From contig DUSG01000311.1 in assembly GCA_012842725.1 (NCBI GenBank), positions 1-15,238 on the forward strand: a DNA stretch of 15,238 nt, written 5' to 3'. Both the position numbers and the translations under genes were made by a program. This stretch comes from Clostridiales bacterium (GTDB lineage: Bacteria; Bacillota; Clostridia; Lutisporales; Lutisporaceae). Below are positions 1 through 7,921 of this stretch, piece after piece. Numbering within the stretch: the stretch's first letter is position 1; the number at the start of each line of letters is the position of its first letter. Below the pieces are notes generated by a model, which made no database searches, was not told the origin of the DNA, and saw nothing but the letters and a program-made list of their open reading frames with translations.

Positions 1-260
1 GGTCTGCCAGTAGTATAAGATGTACCAAAATCTCCTTTGGTAATTATACCTTTAAGATAGTTAAAATAACGAACAGCAAAAGGGTCGTTAAGGCCAAGCT
101 CCTCTTCTTTCATTGCTATTTGTTCAGGAGTTGCATCATCAGGAAGCAATATTTCTGCCGGATTGCCTGGTGTAAAATACAGCATAGTAAAAATAATAAG
201 TGTCACACCAAGTAAAACTGGAATTAACATCAATAGTCGTTTAATAACATACTTTGTCAT
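1..260 (-). CDS. Peptide-type ABC transporter permease, DppB/OppB family (N-terminal part only)
   Basis: The reading frame opens with ATG at 260 and runs off the window after 86 codons. The start is supported by a purine-rich ribosome site (GGAAGGGA) just upstream. The N-terminus (MTKYVIKRLLMLIPVLLGVT, then IIFTMLYFTPGNPAE) is the classic opening of the first membrane helix of DppB/OppB permeases: basic residues, one hydrophobic helix, then the FTPGNPA-type turn. It is followed by the acidic stretch (PEQIAMKEEELGLNDPF) and the RYFNYL...GDFGTSY segment that precede the second helix in this family. It lies 113 nt downstream of a family-5 substrate-binding lipoprotein, the normal gene order for such transporters. 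The second permease and the ATPases presumably follow outside the window. The substrate cannot be read from this fragment. Confidence 0.9.
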   Translation of the reverse strand, partial: MTKYVIKRLLMLIPVLLGVTLIIFTMLYFTPGNPAEILLPDDATPEQIAMKEEELGLNDPFAVRYFNYLKGIITKGDFGTSYTTGR

Positions 261-306
261 ATTCGCTTTCCCTTCCAATGTATCTTTGTTTTAAAATTAT
301 TCATTT

Positions 307-346
307 GTATTTCCAACGAAGCTTTATACAGCTTCGTTGGAAATAC
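307..346 (-). promoter_or_regulatory. Intercistronic stem-loop between binding-protein and permease genes
   Basis: A perfect 16-bp inverted repeat (arms 307-322 and 331-346) with an 8-nt loop sits in the 113-nt gap between the binding-protein stop and the permease start. On the transcribed (minus) strand the stem is followed by an A-rich, not U-rich, stretch, so it is a poor intrinsic terminator. Stem-loops here in ABC operons often stabilise the upstream message or partly terminate, giving more binding protein than permease. That role is inferred. Confidence 0.7.
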
Positions 347-373
347 TTCGCTGATTTTTTAACACCTTTTCAA

Positions 374-1915
374 TTATTTTTCATAAGCATAAACATAGGT
401 TAAGTCTGGTGTATTAGCAGGACTATGAACAAAATTTTGAACTTCATCAGTTATACCTGTTAATATATTAGTAAATGCCACTGGTATTGCATAGTAATTG
501 TTCACAATATAGTCCTGAATCTCTTCATAGATTTTATTCCGTTCAGCTTCATCATATGTTGCAGACGCTTTTTCAATCATACTTTCAAGTTCTTTATCGC
601 TTGAATTTATTATACCGCTGGCTGAAGTTGTTGAGAATATAGTTCCTAAGGCCTGATAAGCATCACCGGTAGTTGCTGTCTGCGCTGTAACAGTAATATG
701 TGTACCTCCGTTTTTCTTACCAAGTTCAGTATAGGTAGCTTTATCCAAAACTTGTATTTCAGCTTTAATTCCAGCATTTGCCCACATATTTTGAACAACT
801 TCAGCAATTGTTTTGAATTCTACTATTGATTGACATCTACCTGTAAGTGTCAGTCCATTAGGATAACCGGCTTCAGCGAGCAATGCTTTAGCTTTTTCAA
901 CATTGTATTCATGATTTCTTACAGCTTTATGTCCTTGTATTGTGCTTGCCATAATACTATCTGCAAGTGTTCCGTATTCCTCGTATACTGCTTCGACAAG
1001 AGCTTCTATATCCAGAGCACAGGCAAGAGCTTCGCGTACTTTTGGATTCTTTGTTTCTTCCTTAGCCAAGTTAAGACCTATAAATGTTGTTCTATAGCTA
1101 GGTCCACATATTAGTTTGAGACCTTCTGCTGAATTAATACGATTTGCATCGTTTATAGCTATATCAAGGACAATATCTGCGGCTCCTGTTTCTAATTCTA
1201 TTGCACGGTTAGCGGATTCTGTAATAATCTTAAACTTTATATATTCAGAAGCACCTTTCTTGCCCCAATAATTATCATTACGTTTAAGCAGGATTGAAGA
1301 TCCAGATACCCATTCCTCCAATACATATGCACCGGTACCCACAGGATTTAGACCTGCTTCGTCATCACCAACCTCCTCAACATAGCTCTTGCAAACTATA
1401 CTGCTATAGGCATGTGTCAGCAAACTAAACACTCCTGCAAACGGTTGTTTTAAAGCAATAACAACTGTAAAATCGTCTTCTGCAACAGTATTTACATCAT
1501 CAAAATATTGATATGTTGATTTGGTTGTAGCAGAGTTTACACAACGGCTTATAGTATAAACAACATCCTCCGCTGTCATTTGTTTACCATTTGAAAAATA
1601 TACATCATCACGAAGTCTAAATCTAATATGTGTGTCATCAATCATTTCCCAACTGGTAGCTAAATTTGGTATAATGTTACCTTGAGCATCTTTTTCAAGT
1701 AGTGTATCATAAACCAAGAATTCTACTATGTAAGCATTAAGCATATTACATATCTGAGGATTAAGATTGACAGGTTCACTTGAGAGAATTACAGTAAGAG
1801 TATCCTTTACTGCTTTTTCACCTGAGGCATTTGATACTTGATCATTTTTTGACCCACACCCCACCATTAAAAAAATCATAGTTACCGCTAAAATAATTGA
1901 TAGTAACTTTTTCAT
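374..1915 (-). CDS. Family 5 extracellular solute-binding lipoprotein (peptide/opine/dipeptide type)
   Basis: This 513-aa protein should capture a peptide-like ligand outside the cell and deliver it to the permease encoded just downstream. Residues 1-20 form a lipoprotein signal peptide (MKKLL, a hydrophobic run, then MVGC), with Cys20 as the lipid-anchored residue. The mature part carries the SBP_bac_5 signature: LLEKDAQGNIIPNLATSWE, then FRLRDDVYFSNGKQMTAEDVVYTI, around residues 75-125. The NPVGTGAYVLEEW and GYPNGLTL motifs also fit, and the length is normal for DppA/OppA relatives. ATG at 1915 follows an AGGAGGGG ribosome site. The gene starts 66 nt after the GGT1 stop with no terminator between, so it belongs to the same operon. 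Linkage to two GGT-like enzymes, a racemase and an M20 hydrolase suggests a gamma-glutamyl, N-acyl or D-residue peptide ligand, but binding-protein sequence does not predict ligand. Confidence 0.93.
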   Translation of the reverse strand: MKKLLSIILAVTMIFLMVGCGSKNDQVSNASGEKAVKDTLTVILSSEPVNLNPQICNMLNAYIVEFLVYDTLLEKDAQGNIIPNLATSWEMIDDTHIRFRLRDDVYFSNGKQMTAEDVVYTISRCVNSATTKSTYQYFDDVNTVAEDDFTVVIALKQPFAGVFSLLTHAYSSIVCKSYVEEVGDDEAGLNPVGTGAYVLEEWVSGSSILLKRNDNYWGKKGASEYIKFKIITESANRAIELETGAADIVLDIAINDANRINSAEGLKLICGPSYRTTFIGLNLAKEETKNPKVREALACALDIEALVEAVYEEYGTLADSIMASTIQGHKAVRNHEYNVEKAKALLAEAGYPNGLTLTGRCQSIVEFKTIAEVVQNMWANAGIKAEIQVLDKATYTELGKKNGGTHITVTAQTATTGDAYQALGTIFSTTSASGIINSSDKELESMIEKASATYDEAERNKIYEEIQDYIVNNYYAIPVAFTNILTGITDEVQNFVHSPANTPDLTYVYAYEK

Positions 1916-1981
1916 TTTTTCCCCTCCTCTTAAATTCTTGTTAAATTTATGACTTTTTATATAAAGCTTTTTTATAATCTA

Positions 1982-3583
1982 TCAGCAGCCTACTGCTCTT
2001 CCATCTCTTCGTGAATCAGCGACACCTATCATTTTTTTGTTTTGATAGATTATACCTTGAACCCCTCCGAAAAAACGGTCCCAATCTTTAAATTTTTTAC
2101 ACTCTTGTCCTCTATCAATAAGTTTTTTTATAGTTTCTTCATTAATACGAGCTTCGTAATGCAGCAGATTCATAACATCGTTGTATAGACGAGGAGCTTC
2201 AACAGCACTTTCCATATCCATACCAAAATCTATAAGGTTTGAAATAACTTGCACCATAGTGGTTATGATCCTGTTTCCCCCAGGGGTACCCAAAACAGCA
2301 AAGGGTTGTCCATCTTTAAGTATTATAGTAGGGCTCATTGAACTCAGAGGTTTTTTACCTCCACTCACAGAATTACTTTTGCCTTCACCCGTAAAGAAAC
2401 CTCGCATTTGGCAGTTCATCACTACCCCAGTATTTTCCGGTACTACACCTGAACCAAAAAAGGCACTTATAGTTTTGGTTATTGCAACTAAATTACCATA
2501 TTTATCTGCTATAGAAAAATGAGTTGTATCACAGGATTCAAATTTAAAAGGATCACCAGGTGTAGCAGGTTCAATCTTATTAAAGTCATAAGATTCTGCT
2601 CGCATAGCAGCATATTTCTTAGAAAGAAGTCCTTTAAGAGGTATTTTTACAAAGTCTGGATCTCCCATATATTTTGCTCTATCTGCAAAACACATTTTAA
2701 ATACCTCTGAAAGTAGATGAATATGTTCCTCTGAATGATAGGCCAACTTGCCTACTTCGAAATTTTCCAATATATTAAGAATTTCAATAATATGTGTTCC
2801 TCCAGAGCTTGGAGGCGGCGAAGATATTATATCGTAACCTCTATAACTACCTGTTACCGGTGTAAGCTCCCTGACCTTATAATTTGCAAAATCTTCTTTT
2901 GTAAAGTCTCCGCCATGCTTATTGATACTTTTTATCATGATATCTGTCAGATCACTTCTATAAAAAGCATCTGCACCTTCCCTTGCTATTTTGGAAAGAG
3001 TACTTGCAAGTGCAGGATTAGGTAAAAGGTCGCCTACCCTATAATCCTTTAAATAAGCATTTCCATCCTCTGCAAATCTTGCAAATTTCTCACGATTTGA
3101 CTTTAAATCCTCATATAATAATTGGGTAACTAATACACCCTTTTGCGCAAGTTCAATCGCTGGCTTCATGACTTCTTGCAAAGACATTGTACCGTATTTT
3201 TCCAGAATATAACAAAACCCTGCCACTTCTCCAGGTACGCATATTGACTTGCCACCTTCTTCCTTTTCCTTGCCAATCACTTCCCCATCATTACCAATTT
3301 TCCACATAGTAGGCTTTGCAGACATAGGGGCAACCTCACGAAAATCTACAAATATATTCCTTTTCTCTGTGGCACAATGAGCAGTCATAAAACCGCCGCC
3401 ACCAATTCCTGAAGCATTAGGTTCACATACACCTAAAGCAAAACCGACAGCAACAGCAGCATCAAAAGCGTTGCCACCCTTGTCCAAAATTTGAGCTCCT
3501 ATTTTTGATGCTTCATAATGAGCTGTTGCTACCATTCCTGTATTGCTGTAAGCAGTGCGACTTCCATTCTCATTAGTCACCAA
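1982..3583 (-). CDS. Gamma-glutamyltransferase-family Ntn-hydrolase without signal peptide (GGT1)
   Basis: GGT-family enzymes self-cleave before a Thr, which then attacks the gamma-glutamyl (or related acyl) bond. This 533-aa protein keeps the autoprocessing site DTTHFS (predicted nucleophile Thr353), the Arg82 motif VDFREVAP that holds the substrate alpha-carboxylate, the GIGGGGFM loop, PLSSMSPTI (Ser414, Ser415) and the oxyanion-hole GG (435-436). It has no signal peptide, whereas classical bacterial GGTs are exported. Against E. coli GGT (numbering from memory), two residues binding the substrate alpha-amino group are changed: Asn411 is Ser373 and Asp433 is Gly395; Gln430 is kept as Gln392. 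The segment before PLSSMS is about 10 residues shorter than in E. coli, so the lid loop is small. Translation begins at TTG 3583 or the adjacent GTG 3580, behind a GGAGG site. A gamma-glutamyl hydrolase or other amidase is possible. Confidence 0.92.
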   Translation of the reverse strand: MVTNENGSRTAYSNTGMVATAHYEASKIGAQILDKGGNAFDAAVAVGFALGVCEPNASGIGGGGFMTAHCATEKRNIFVDFREVAPMSAKPTMWKIGNDGEVIGKEKEEGGKSICVPGEVAGFCYILEKYGTMSLQEVMKPAIELAQKGVLVTQLLYEDLKSNREKFARFAEDGNAYLKDYRVGDLLPNPALASTLSKIAREGADAFYRSDLTDIMIKSINKHGGDFTKEDFANYKVRELTPVTGSYRGYDIISSPPPSSGGTHIIEILNILENFEVGKLAYHSEEHIHLLSEVFKMCFADRAKYMGDPDFVKIPLKGLLSKKYAAMRAESYDFNKIEPATPGDPFKFESCDTTHFSIADKYGNLVAITKTISAFFGSGVVPENTGVVMNCQMRGFFTGEGKSNSVSGGKKPLSSMSPTIILKDGQPFAVLGTPGGNRIITTMVQVISNLIDFGMDMESAVEAPRLYNDVMNLLHYEARINEETIKKLIDRGQECKKFKDWDRFFGGVQGIIYQNKKMIGVADSRRDGRAVGC

Positions 3584-3611
3584 TTACTACCTCCTTTCTC
3601 CAGTAAGTGGT

Positions 3612-4793
3612 CTATATAATGTTGCCCAACAGCTTAAGTACTGTTCTCACTTCCATTTCTATTCCTACTTTCAGGCAATCTTCATCTAATGCAAATTTAT
3701 CACTATGCAAAGGTGCAGTAGTTTTAAGCGCCTCATTTCCGCATCCTATATGGAAAAAAGCTGACGGCACTTTATCTGCAAAGTATGAAAAATCCTCACC
3801 ACCAAGGCTTGGATATTCTTTATACACAATGTTTTCCTTACCCACAACTTCAACCGCTGTTTCCTCTACAATCTTCATAACATTATCATCGTTAATAAGT
3901 TCAATGTAACCATCCTCAAAATATACCTCTGCGTTTCCTCCAAGACCTAAAGCAACATTTTCTGATATTTTTTTTATCAACTCTTTAGCCTTATTTCTTG
4001 TCTGCCTATCAAGTGTTCTAAGGGTACCAGACAATACAACTTCTTTTGCTATAACATTATTCCTATTACCACCGTTAATCTTTCCGATAGTCAACACTAC
4101 AGGATTCAAAGGCGATACATTCCTGCTTACCACTGTCTGTAATGCAGTGATAACTTGTGATGCTATTACAATTGCATCTACAGCTGTATCTGGATAAGCT
4201 GCATGCCCAGATTTTCCTCTTACAATAATTTTTACTTCACCAGTATTTCCATTAAGTTTTCCATATCTCAGTTCAACTTTACCAGTTGCAATATTAGGCA
4301 TAACATGCAGACCAATAACGTGATCAGTTTTTGGATTATCCAAGCAACCTTCTTTAATCATCTGTTCAGCACCACCGATAGCTTCTTCTTGAGGCTGAAA
4401 AAATAACTTAACATTTCCCTTTAAATAATGTTCCATCCCCTTAAGAATCATCGCAGTGCCTAATAAAATTGCTGTATGCGCGTCATGTCCACATGCATGC
4501 ATTACACCTTCATTAACCGATTTGTATTCAAAATCGTTATTTTCACATATTGGAAGGGCATCTATATCTGCCCTGATTCCGACAGTTTTTCCCTCTTCTC
4601 CGCCTCTGATGATACCAACTACGCCATAGCCCGCATAACCTGATTTATACTCTATTCCGCACTCATCCAGGTACCGACAAATCCTTCTGTTTGTTTCTAC
4701 TTCTTTACCACTGAGTTCTGGATGAGCGTGAAATTCTCTCCTTATCCTTATTACCTCAGGTATAATATCTAATATATTTTTTTTGATATCCAT
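3612..4793 (-). CDS. M20 family metallopeptidase / amidohydrolase (aminoacylase, carboxypeptidase-like)
   Basis: A 393-aa di-metal amidohydrolase of the M20D group (hippurate hydrolase, N-acetyl-amino-acid or IAA-amino-acid hydrolase type), which removes an acyl group or a terminal residue from an amino acid. Predicted metal ligands are in place: Cys101 and His103 (MHACGHDAHTA), Glu136/Glu137 (FFQPQEEAIGGA), His163 (GLHVMP) and His363 (APLHSDKF). FHAHPELSG near the N-terminus and GGEDFSYF near residue 332 complete the family pattern. There is no signal peptide, so it acts in the cytoplasm. I chose ATG 4793 because MDIKKNIL is the usual family N-terminus and an AAGGGG site precedes it. An in-frame ATGATG at 4847/4844 overlaps the end of the racemase gene and would add 17-18 residues; coupled translation from it cannot be excluded. 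In this operon it may trim imported N-acyl or peptide products. Confidence 0.92.
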   Translation of the reverse strand: MDIKKNILDIIPEVIRIRREFHAHPELSGKEVETNRRICRYLDECGIEYKSGYAGYGVVGIIRGGEEGKTVGIRADIDALPICENNDFEYKSVNEGVMHACGHDAHTAILLGTAMILKGMEHYLKGNVKLFFQPQEEAIGGAEQMIKEGCLDNPKTDHVIGLHVMPNIATGKVELRYGKLNGNTGEVKIIVRGKSGHAAYPDTAVDAIVIASQVITALQTVVSRNVSPLNPVVLTIGKINGGNRNNVIAKEVVLSGTLRTLDRQTRNKAKELIKKISENVALGLGGNAEVYFEDGYIELINDDNVMKIVEETAVEVVGKENIVYKEYPSLGGEDFSYFADKVPSAFFHIGCGNEALKTTAPLHSDKFALDEDCLKVGIEMEVRTVLKLLGNII

Positions 4794-4836
4794 ACTACTG
4801 TTCACCCCTTCACAAAATTGTGTCAAACCCAAAGCT

Positions 4837-6003
4837 TTATTCATCATTCTCTTCTGACATATCAGGCAGCAAATAGTTTAGCACTTTAACCGGCTTGCCG
4901 TTTTTTATATATACTCTAGGAGTTCTCCTAGCAATTCTGCATAGTAGTTCATTTTTATTTGTATTACCCTTAACCGCAGCCTCTGCAAATGTAACAGCGT
5001 TTTCCTCTTCGTCTCCATATATTATAACTTCATCACCAACACTTACACCTTCTATATCAGTTATATCTATCATACATTGATCCATACAGATGACTCCAAC
5101 AACAGGAGCTCTTCTTCCTCTCACAGTTACTTCTCCTACTTCAAACATGTTTCTTGGAAAACCATCTGCGTATCCTACTGGAATTGTAGCTATAATCATA
5201 TCTCTATTAGCTTTAAACTTATGATTGTAACTAACACCTTCACCTTTATATACAGGTTTTATATAAGCTATTTTTGTCTTAAACTTCATAACCTGCTTTA
5301 CATCCAAATCATTTTTCCTGAAAGATTTCATTCCATATAGAATTGCTCCTGGTCTTATCATATTTAGACGGAATTCCGGATAATCAATAGCTGCTATGCT
5401 ATCGCAAATATGTTTATATCTGAAAATGAATCCTTCCTTTTCAATTTTATCAATAGCCTTTGTAAATGCGAGAAATTGTCTTTTGTTTTCTTCATCATCA
5501 ACCAAAGCAAGATGTGAAAAAATACCTTCACATTCTATATTTTTTAATTTTACTATTCTTTTGATTATCTCTATACTATCCTCACAGTCTCTAAAACCAA
5601 GTCTATTAAATCCCGTATCATACTTTATATGGATTTTGGGCTTCTTTTTATATTCTCTGCCAAGGTTGTCCAACAATAATGCTTGCTCATATGTAAAAAT
5701 ACATTGTGTAATGTCGTATCTTACAACATGTTTTAAATTTTCGTTGGATGTATAGCCCATAATGAATATTCTGTAATCAGGATAAGTTTTCCTTAGTTCT
5801 AATGCTTCTGTCAATGTAGCAACTGCCAGATAATCGCAGCCATTTTCCATAATGGTCTTTGCACATTCTATACTTCCATGACCATAAGCATCTGCTTTTA
5901 CAACAGCACATATAGAAACGGCATTACCAACTCTTCTCCTTATGCTCTTTACATTATTAGCTAGTCTGTCTAAATCAACTTCAATATAGGTATCCCTAAG
6001 CAT
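4837..6003 (-). CDS. alr: Alanine racemase (PLP, fold type III)
   Basis: A 388-aa PLP enzyme that interconverts L- and D-alanine. The Schiff-base lysine is Lys36 in AVVKADAYGHG. The second catalytic base, Tyr, is in GVSYNHKF. The conserved IHIKYDTGFNRLGF, RPGAILYG, IPVGYADGFPRN and ICMDQCMIDI blocks are all present, and the length is typical. ATG 6003 follows an excellent AGGAGGTGA site. The gene begins 15 nt after the GGT2 stop and its end abuts or overlaps the M20 gene, so it is firmly inside the sigma-54 operon. Alr is usually a housekeeping gene for cell-wall D-Ala. Placement in an inducible uptake/hydrolysis operon suggests a catabolic role, turning D-Ala or another D-amino acid released from the imported compound into the L form. 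A broader-specificity amino-acid racemase is possible; sequence alone does not settle this. Confidence 0.93.
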   Translation of the reverse strand: MLRDTYIEVDLDRLANNVKSIRRRVGNAVSICAVVKADAYGHGSIECAKTIMENGCDYLAVATLTEALELRKTYPDYRIFIMGYTSNENLKHVVRYDITQCIFTYEQALLLDNLGREYKKKPKIHIKYDTGFNRLGFRDCEDSIEIIKRIVKLKNIECEGIFSHLALVDDEENKRQFLAFTKAIDKIEKEGFIFRYKHICDSIAAIDYPEFRLNMIRPGAILYGMKSFRKNDLDVKQVMKFKTKIAYIKPVYKGEGVSYNHKFKANRDMIIATIPVGYADGFPRNMFEVGEVTVRGRRAPVVGVICMDQCMIDITDIEGVSVGDEVIIYGDEEENAVTFAEAAVKGNTNKNELLCRIARRTPRVYIKNGKPVKVLNYLLPDMSEENDE

Positions 6004-6018
6004 TATTTCACCTCCTCA

Positions 6019-7617
6019 CTAATATCCTATAGCTTCTCCGTCTCTGCGAGGATCTGCTGCTCCTTCTATAGTACCGTCATCCATATATATAATTCCTTGA
6101 ACGCCGCCCATTCTGACATCATAATCCATAACCTTTTCTGTTTCATGTCCCAATGCTTCAAGTTGTTTTATTACTTTTGAATCTATTCTGTTCTCATAAT
6201 AAATCCTGCATTTTAAGTTTTCCGTGATTCTTGCAGAATCTATGGCAGCATCAATACTCATCTTATGATCAATTAATTTAGAAATAACCTGAACTACATT
6301 GCATATAATACGTTCACCTCCAGGTGACCCTAATACAGCAAATGGTTTGTTATCCTTCATAATAATCGTTGGGCTCATAGTACTTAAAGGCTTTTTTAAT
6401 GGTTCAACTGCATTGATATTTCCTTTTACAAATGAAAAATCATTCATGGTATCATTTAATAAAAACCCTGTTCCCTGTGGAATCATGCATGCACCACAAA
6501 AATGATTTATTGTTTTTGTTACCGAAACCATATTGCCTTGACTATCGCCTATAGAATAGTGTGTTGTATCATCATGTTCATACTTCCACGGATCTTCTGC
6601 GCTAATTTTGGTGCATCTATCGAGTTTTATCTCACTTGCTATCTTCTTAGCATATTCCTTCGAGACAAGACCCTTAATAGGAACTTTATAAAAATCTCCA
6701 TCAGCCATATTTTCTGCGCGATCTTTATACACCTTTTTAAATGCTTCTGATAAAATATGTATATATTCTGCACTATTGACCTCCATGCTTCCCACATCAA
6801 AATTCTCTAAAATATTGAGTGTCTGAATAATGTGGATACCACCTGAACTAGGAAGAGAATTGGAGTAGATTGTATATCCTCTGTAGTTTCCGATTACAGG
6901 TTCTCTAACAGTTACCTTATATTCTTCTAAATCCTGAAGTGTCATCACACCGCCCCTTTGTCTCACACAATCAATAATTTTCCTAGCAAGTTCACCTTTA
7001 TAGAACCATTCGGGGCCATATTTAGCTAAGCTCCTTAATGTATTTGCAAGATTATAGTTCCTACATATTTTGCCAACCTTAATATTGTTTTTCTTAAAAT
7101 ATAAATCTTCACTTTCAGGACACATTCTTAAATATTTTTCATATTCAGTAAAATGTTTTTGCATCAATTTTGTAACAACAAAACCTTTTTCAGCGAGTTC
7201 AATGGCAGGACTAATTACTTCTTCAGCTGGCATAGTTCCATAATTTTCAAGCGCGTAAAACAAACCTGCTACCTCACCTGGAACTGCAACAGTCTTCCCC
7301 GCTGTTTTTTCGCCCCGTGTTAATACTTTCCCAGTTTCATCAAAATCCCACATGTCCTCATTTGCATTTCTTGGCGCACATTCTCTAAAATCGATAACTA
7401 TAGGGATTTCTTGTTTACTATGTTTTATCATCATAAAACCTCCGCCACCAAGTCCAGAAGTGCTTGGTTCACACACTCCCAATGCAAAACCTACAGCGAC
7501 AGCAGCATCAACTGCATTGCCTCCTTTTTTCAATATTTCAATCCCTATTTTTGAAGCTTCAACTCTCCCAGTGGAAACTACAGCACGTCTACCACAACTT
7601 TTTCTTATTACACCCAT
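6019..7617 (-). CDS. Gamma-glutamyltransferase-family Ntn-hydrolase without signal peptide (GGT2)
   Basis: This is the first gene of the sigma-54 operon: 532 aa, a diverged paralogue of GGT1. The self-cleavage site is DDTTHYS (predicted nucleophile Thr351). Arg78 (IDFRECAP), GLGGGGFM, PLSTMSPTI and GSPGGERI are present. Mapped to E. coli GGT (numbering from memory), Thr369 and Asn371 match Thr409 and Asn411, and Asp393 matches Asp433. Gln430 is Thr390 and Ser463 is Thr413. So it keeps the amino-group contacts that GGT1 has lost, and changes one that GGT1 keeps. There is no signal peptide, so it should be cytoplasmic. ATG 7617 is preferred over the in-frame ATG 7635 because a GGGAGGA site lies between them at the right distance from 7617, and MGVIRKSCGRRAVVS then aligns with the GGT1 N-terminus. 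Whether it transfers or only hydrolyses gamma-glutamyl groups is unknown. Confidence 0.92.
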   Translation of the reverse strand: MGVIRKSCGRRAVVSTGRVEASKIGIEILKKGGNAVDAAVAVGFALGVCEPSTSGLGGGGFMMIKHSKQEIPIVIDFRECAPRNANEDMWDFDETGKVLTRGEKTAGKTVAVPGEVAGLFYALENYGTMPAEEVISPAIELAEKGFVVTKLMQKHFTEYEKYLRMCPESEDLYFKKNNIKVGKICRNYNLANTLRSLAKYGPEWFYKGELARKIIDCVRQRGGVMTLQDLEEYKVTVREPVIGNYRGYTIYSNSLPSSGGIHIIQTLNILENFDVGSMEVNSAEYIHILSEAFKKVYKDRAENMADGDFYKVPIKGLVSKEYAKKIASEIKLDRCTKISAEDPWKYEHDDTTHYSIGDSQGNMVSVTKTINHFCGACMIPQGTGFLLNDTMNDFSFVKGNINAVEPLKKPLSTMSPTIIMKDNKPFAVLGSPGGERIICNVVQVISKLIDHKMSIDAAIDSARITENLKCRIYYENRIDSKVIKQLEALGHETEKVMDYDVRMGGVQGIIYMDDGTIEGAADPRRDGEAIGY

Positions 7618-7686
7618 TATTATCCTCCCTAGCATAGACTTTAATATGCTTATATTGTTAAATTTATAACATCAGCTAAAATGTTT

Positions 7687-7702
7687 AGCAAATAATATGC
7701 CA
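7687..7702 (-). promoter_or_regulatory. Sigma-54 (RpoN) -24/-12 promoter
   Basis: Read on the minus strand, the 16-mer is TGGCATATTATTTGCT. It matches the -24/-12 consensus TGGCAY-R-N4-TTGCW at every fixed position, with GG and GC correctly spaced. It lies about 70 nt upstream of the GGT2 ATG (7617), giving a 5' leader of roughly 60 nt, and about 220 nt beyond the end of an AAA+ activator gene. Genes for sigma-54 activators typically sit next to the promoter they control, so this is very likely the operon promoter. Confidence 0.88.
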
Positions 7703-7861
7703 GGCTGGTAGTTGAAGAATATTTTTGTAAAATAGAAAATCATGTATTTTGAAATATTAATTTTATAAGTGCTTCCATTATAGCCATTTTAATAATAAAA
7801 ATATTTTTAATTCATTAGGTCAAGTCATTAGTAACAAATTTATATCTCTTTATAAATTGAA

Positions 7862-7894
7862 AAACTGTAACAATTGTTTTAATTGTTACAGTTT
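7862..7894 (-). terminator. Intrinsic terminator of the activator gene; possible activator-binding dyad
   Basis: Perfect 14-bp inverted repeat (arms 7862-7875 and 7881-7894, 5-nt loop) starting 27 nt after the activator stop codon. On the minus strand the stem ends in a run of five T, as expected of a Rho-independent terminator, although the stem is AT-rich. It is centred about 175 nt upstream of the -24 element, in the usual range for enhancer sites of sigma-54 activators. It contains the 10-bp palindrome AACAATTGTT, so it may also be the upstream activating sequence. The second role is inference. Confidence 0.65.
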
Positions 7895-7921
7895 ATACAT
7901 TTGATACAATTTGATTATCTT

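Noticed and set aside
2181..2522. Plus-strand open frames inside the GGT1, M20, alr, GGT2 and ftcD genes
   Set aside because: They lie antisense to well-supported conserved genes, have no ribosome sites of note, and show no recognisable protein features.
4794..4847. In-frame ATGATG start for the M20 gene overlapping the end of alr
   Set aside because: It has only a weak purine stretch upstream and adds 18 residues before the conserved family N-terminus; ATG 4793 has a better ribosome site. Kept as an alternative in the feature entry.
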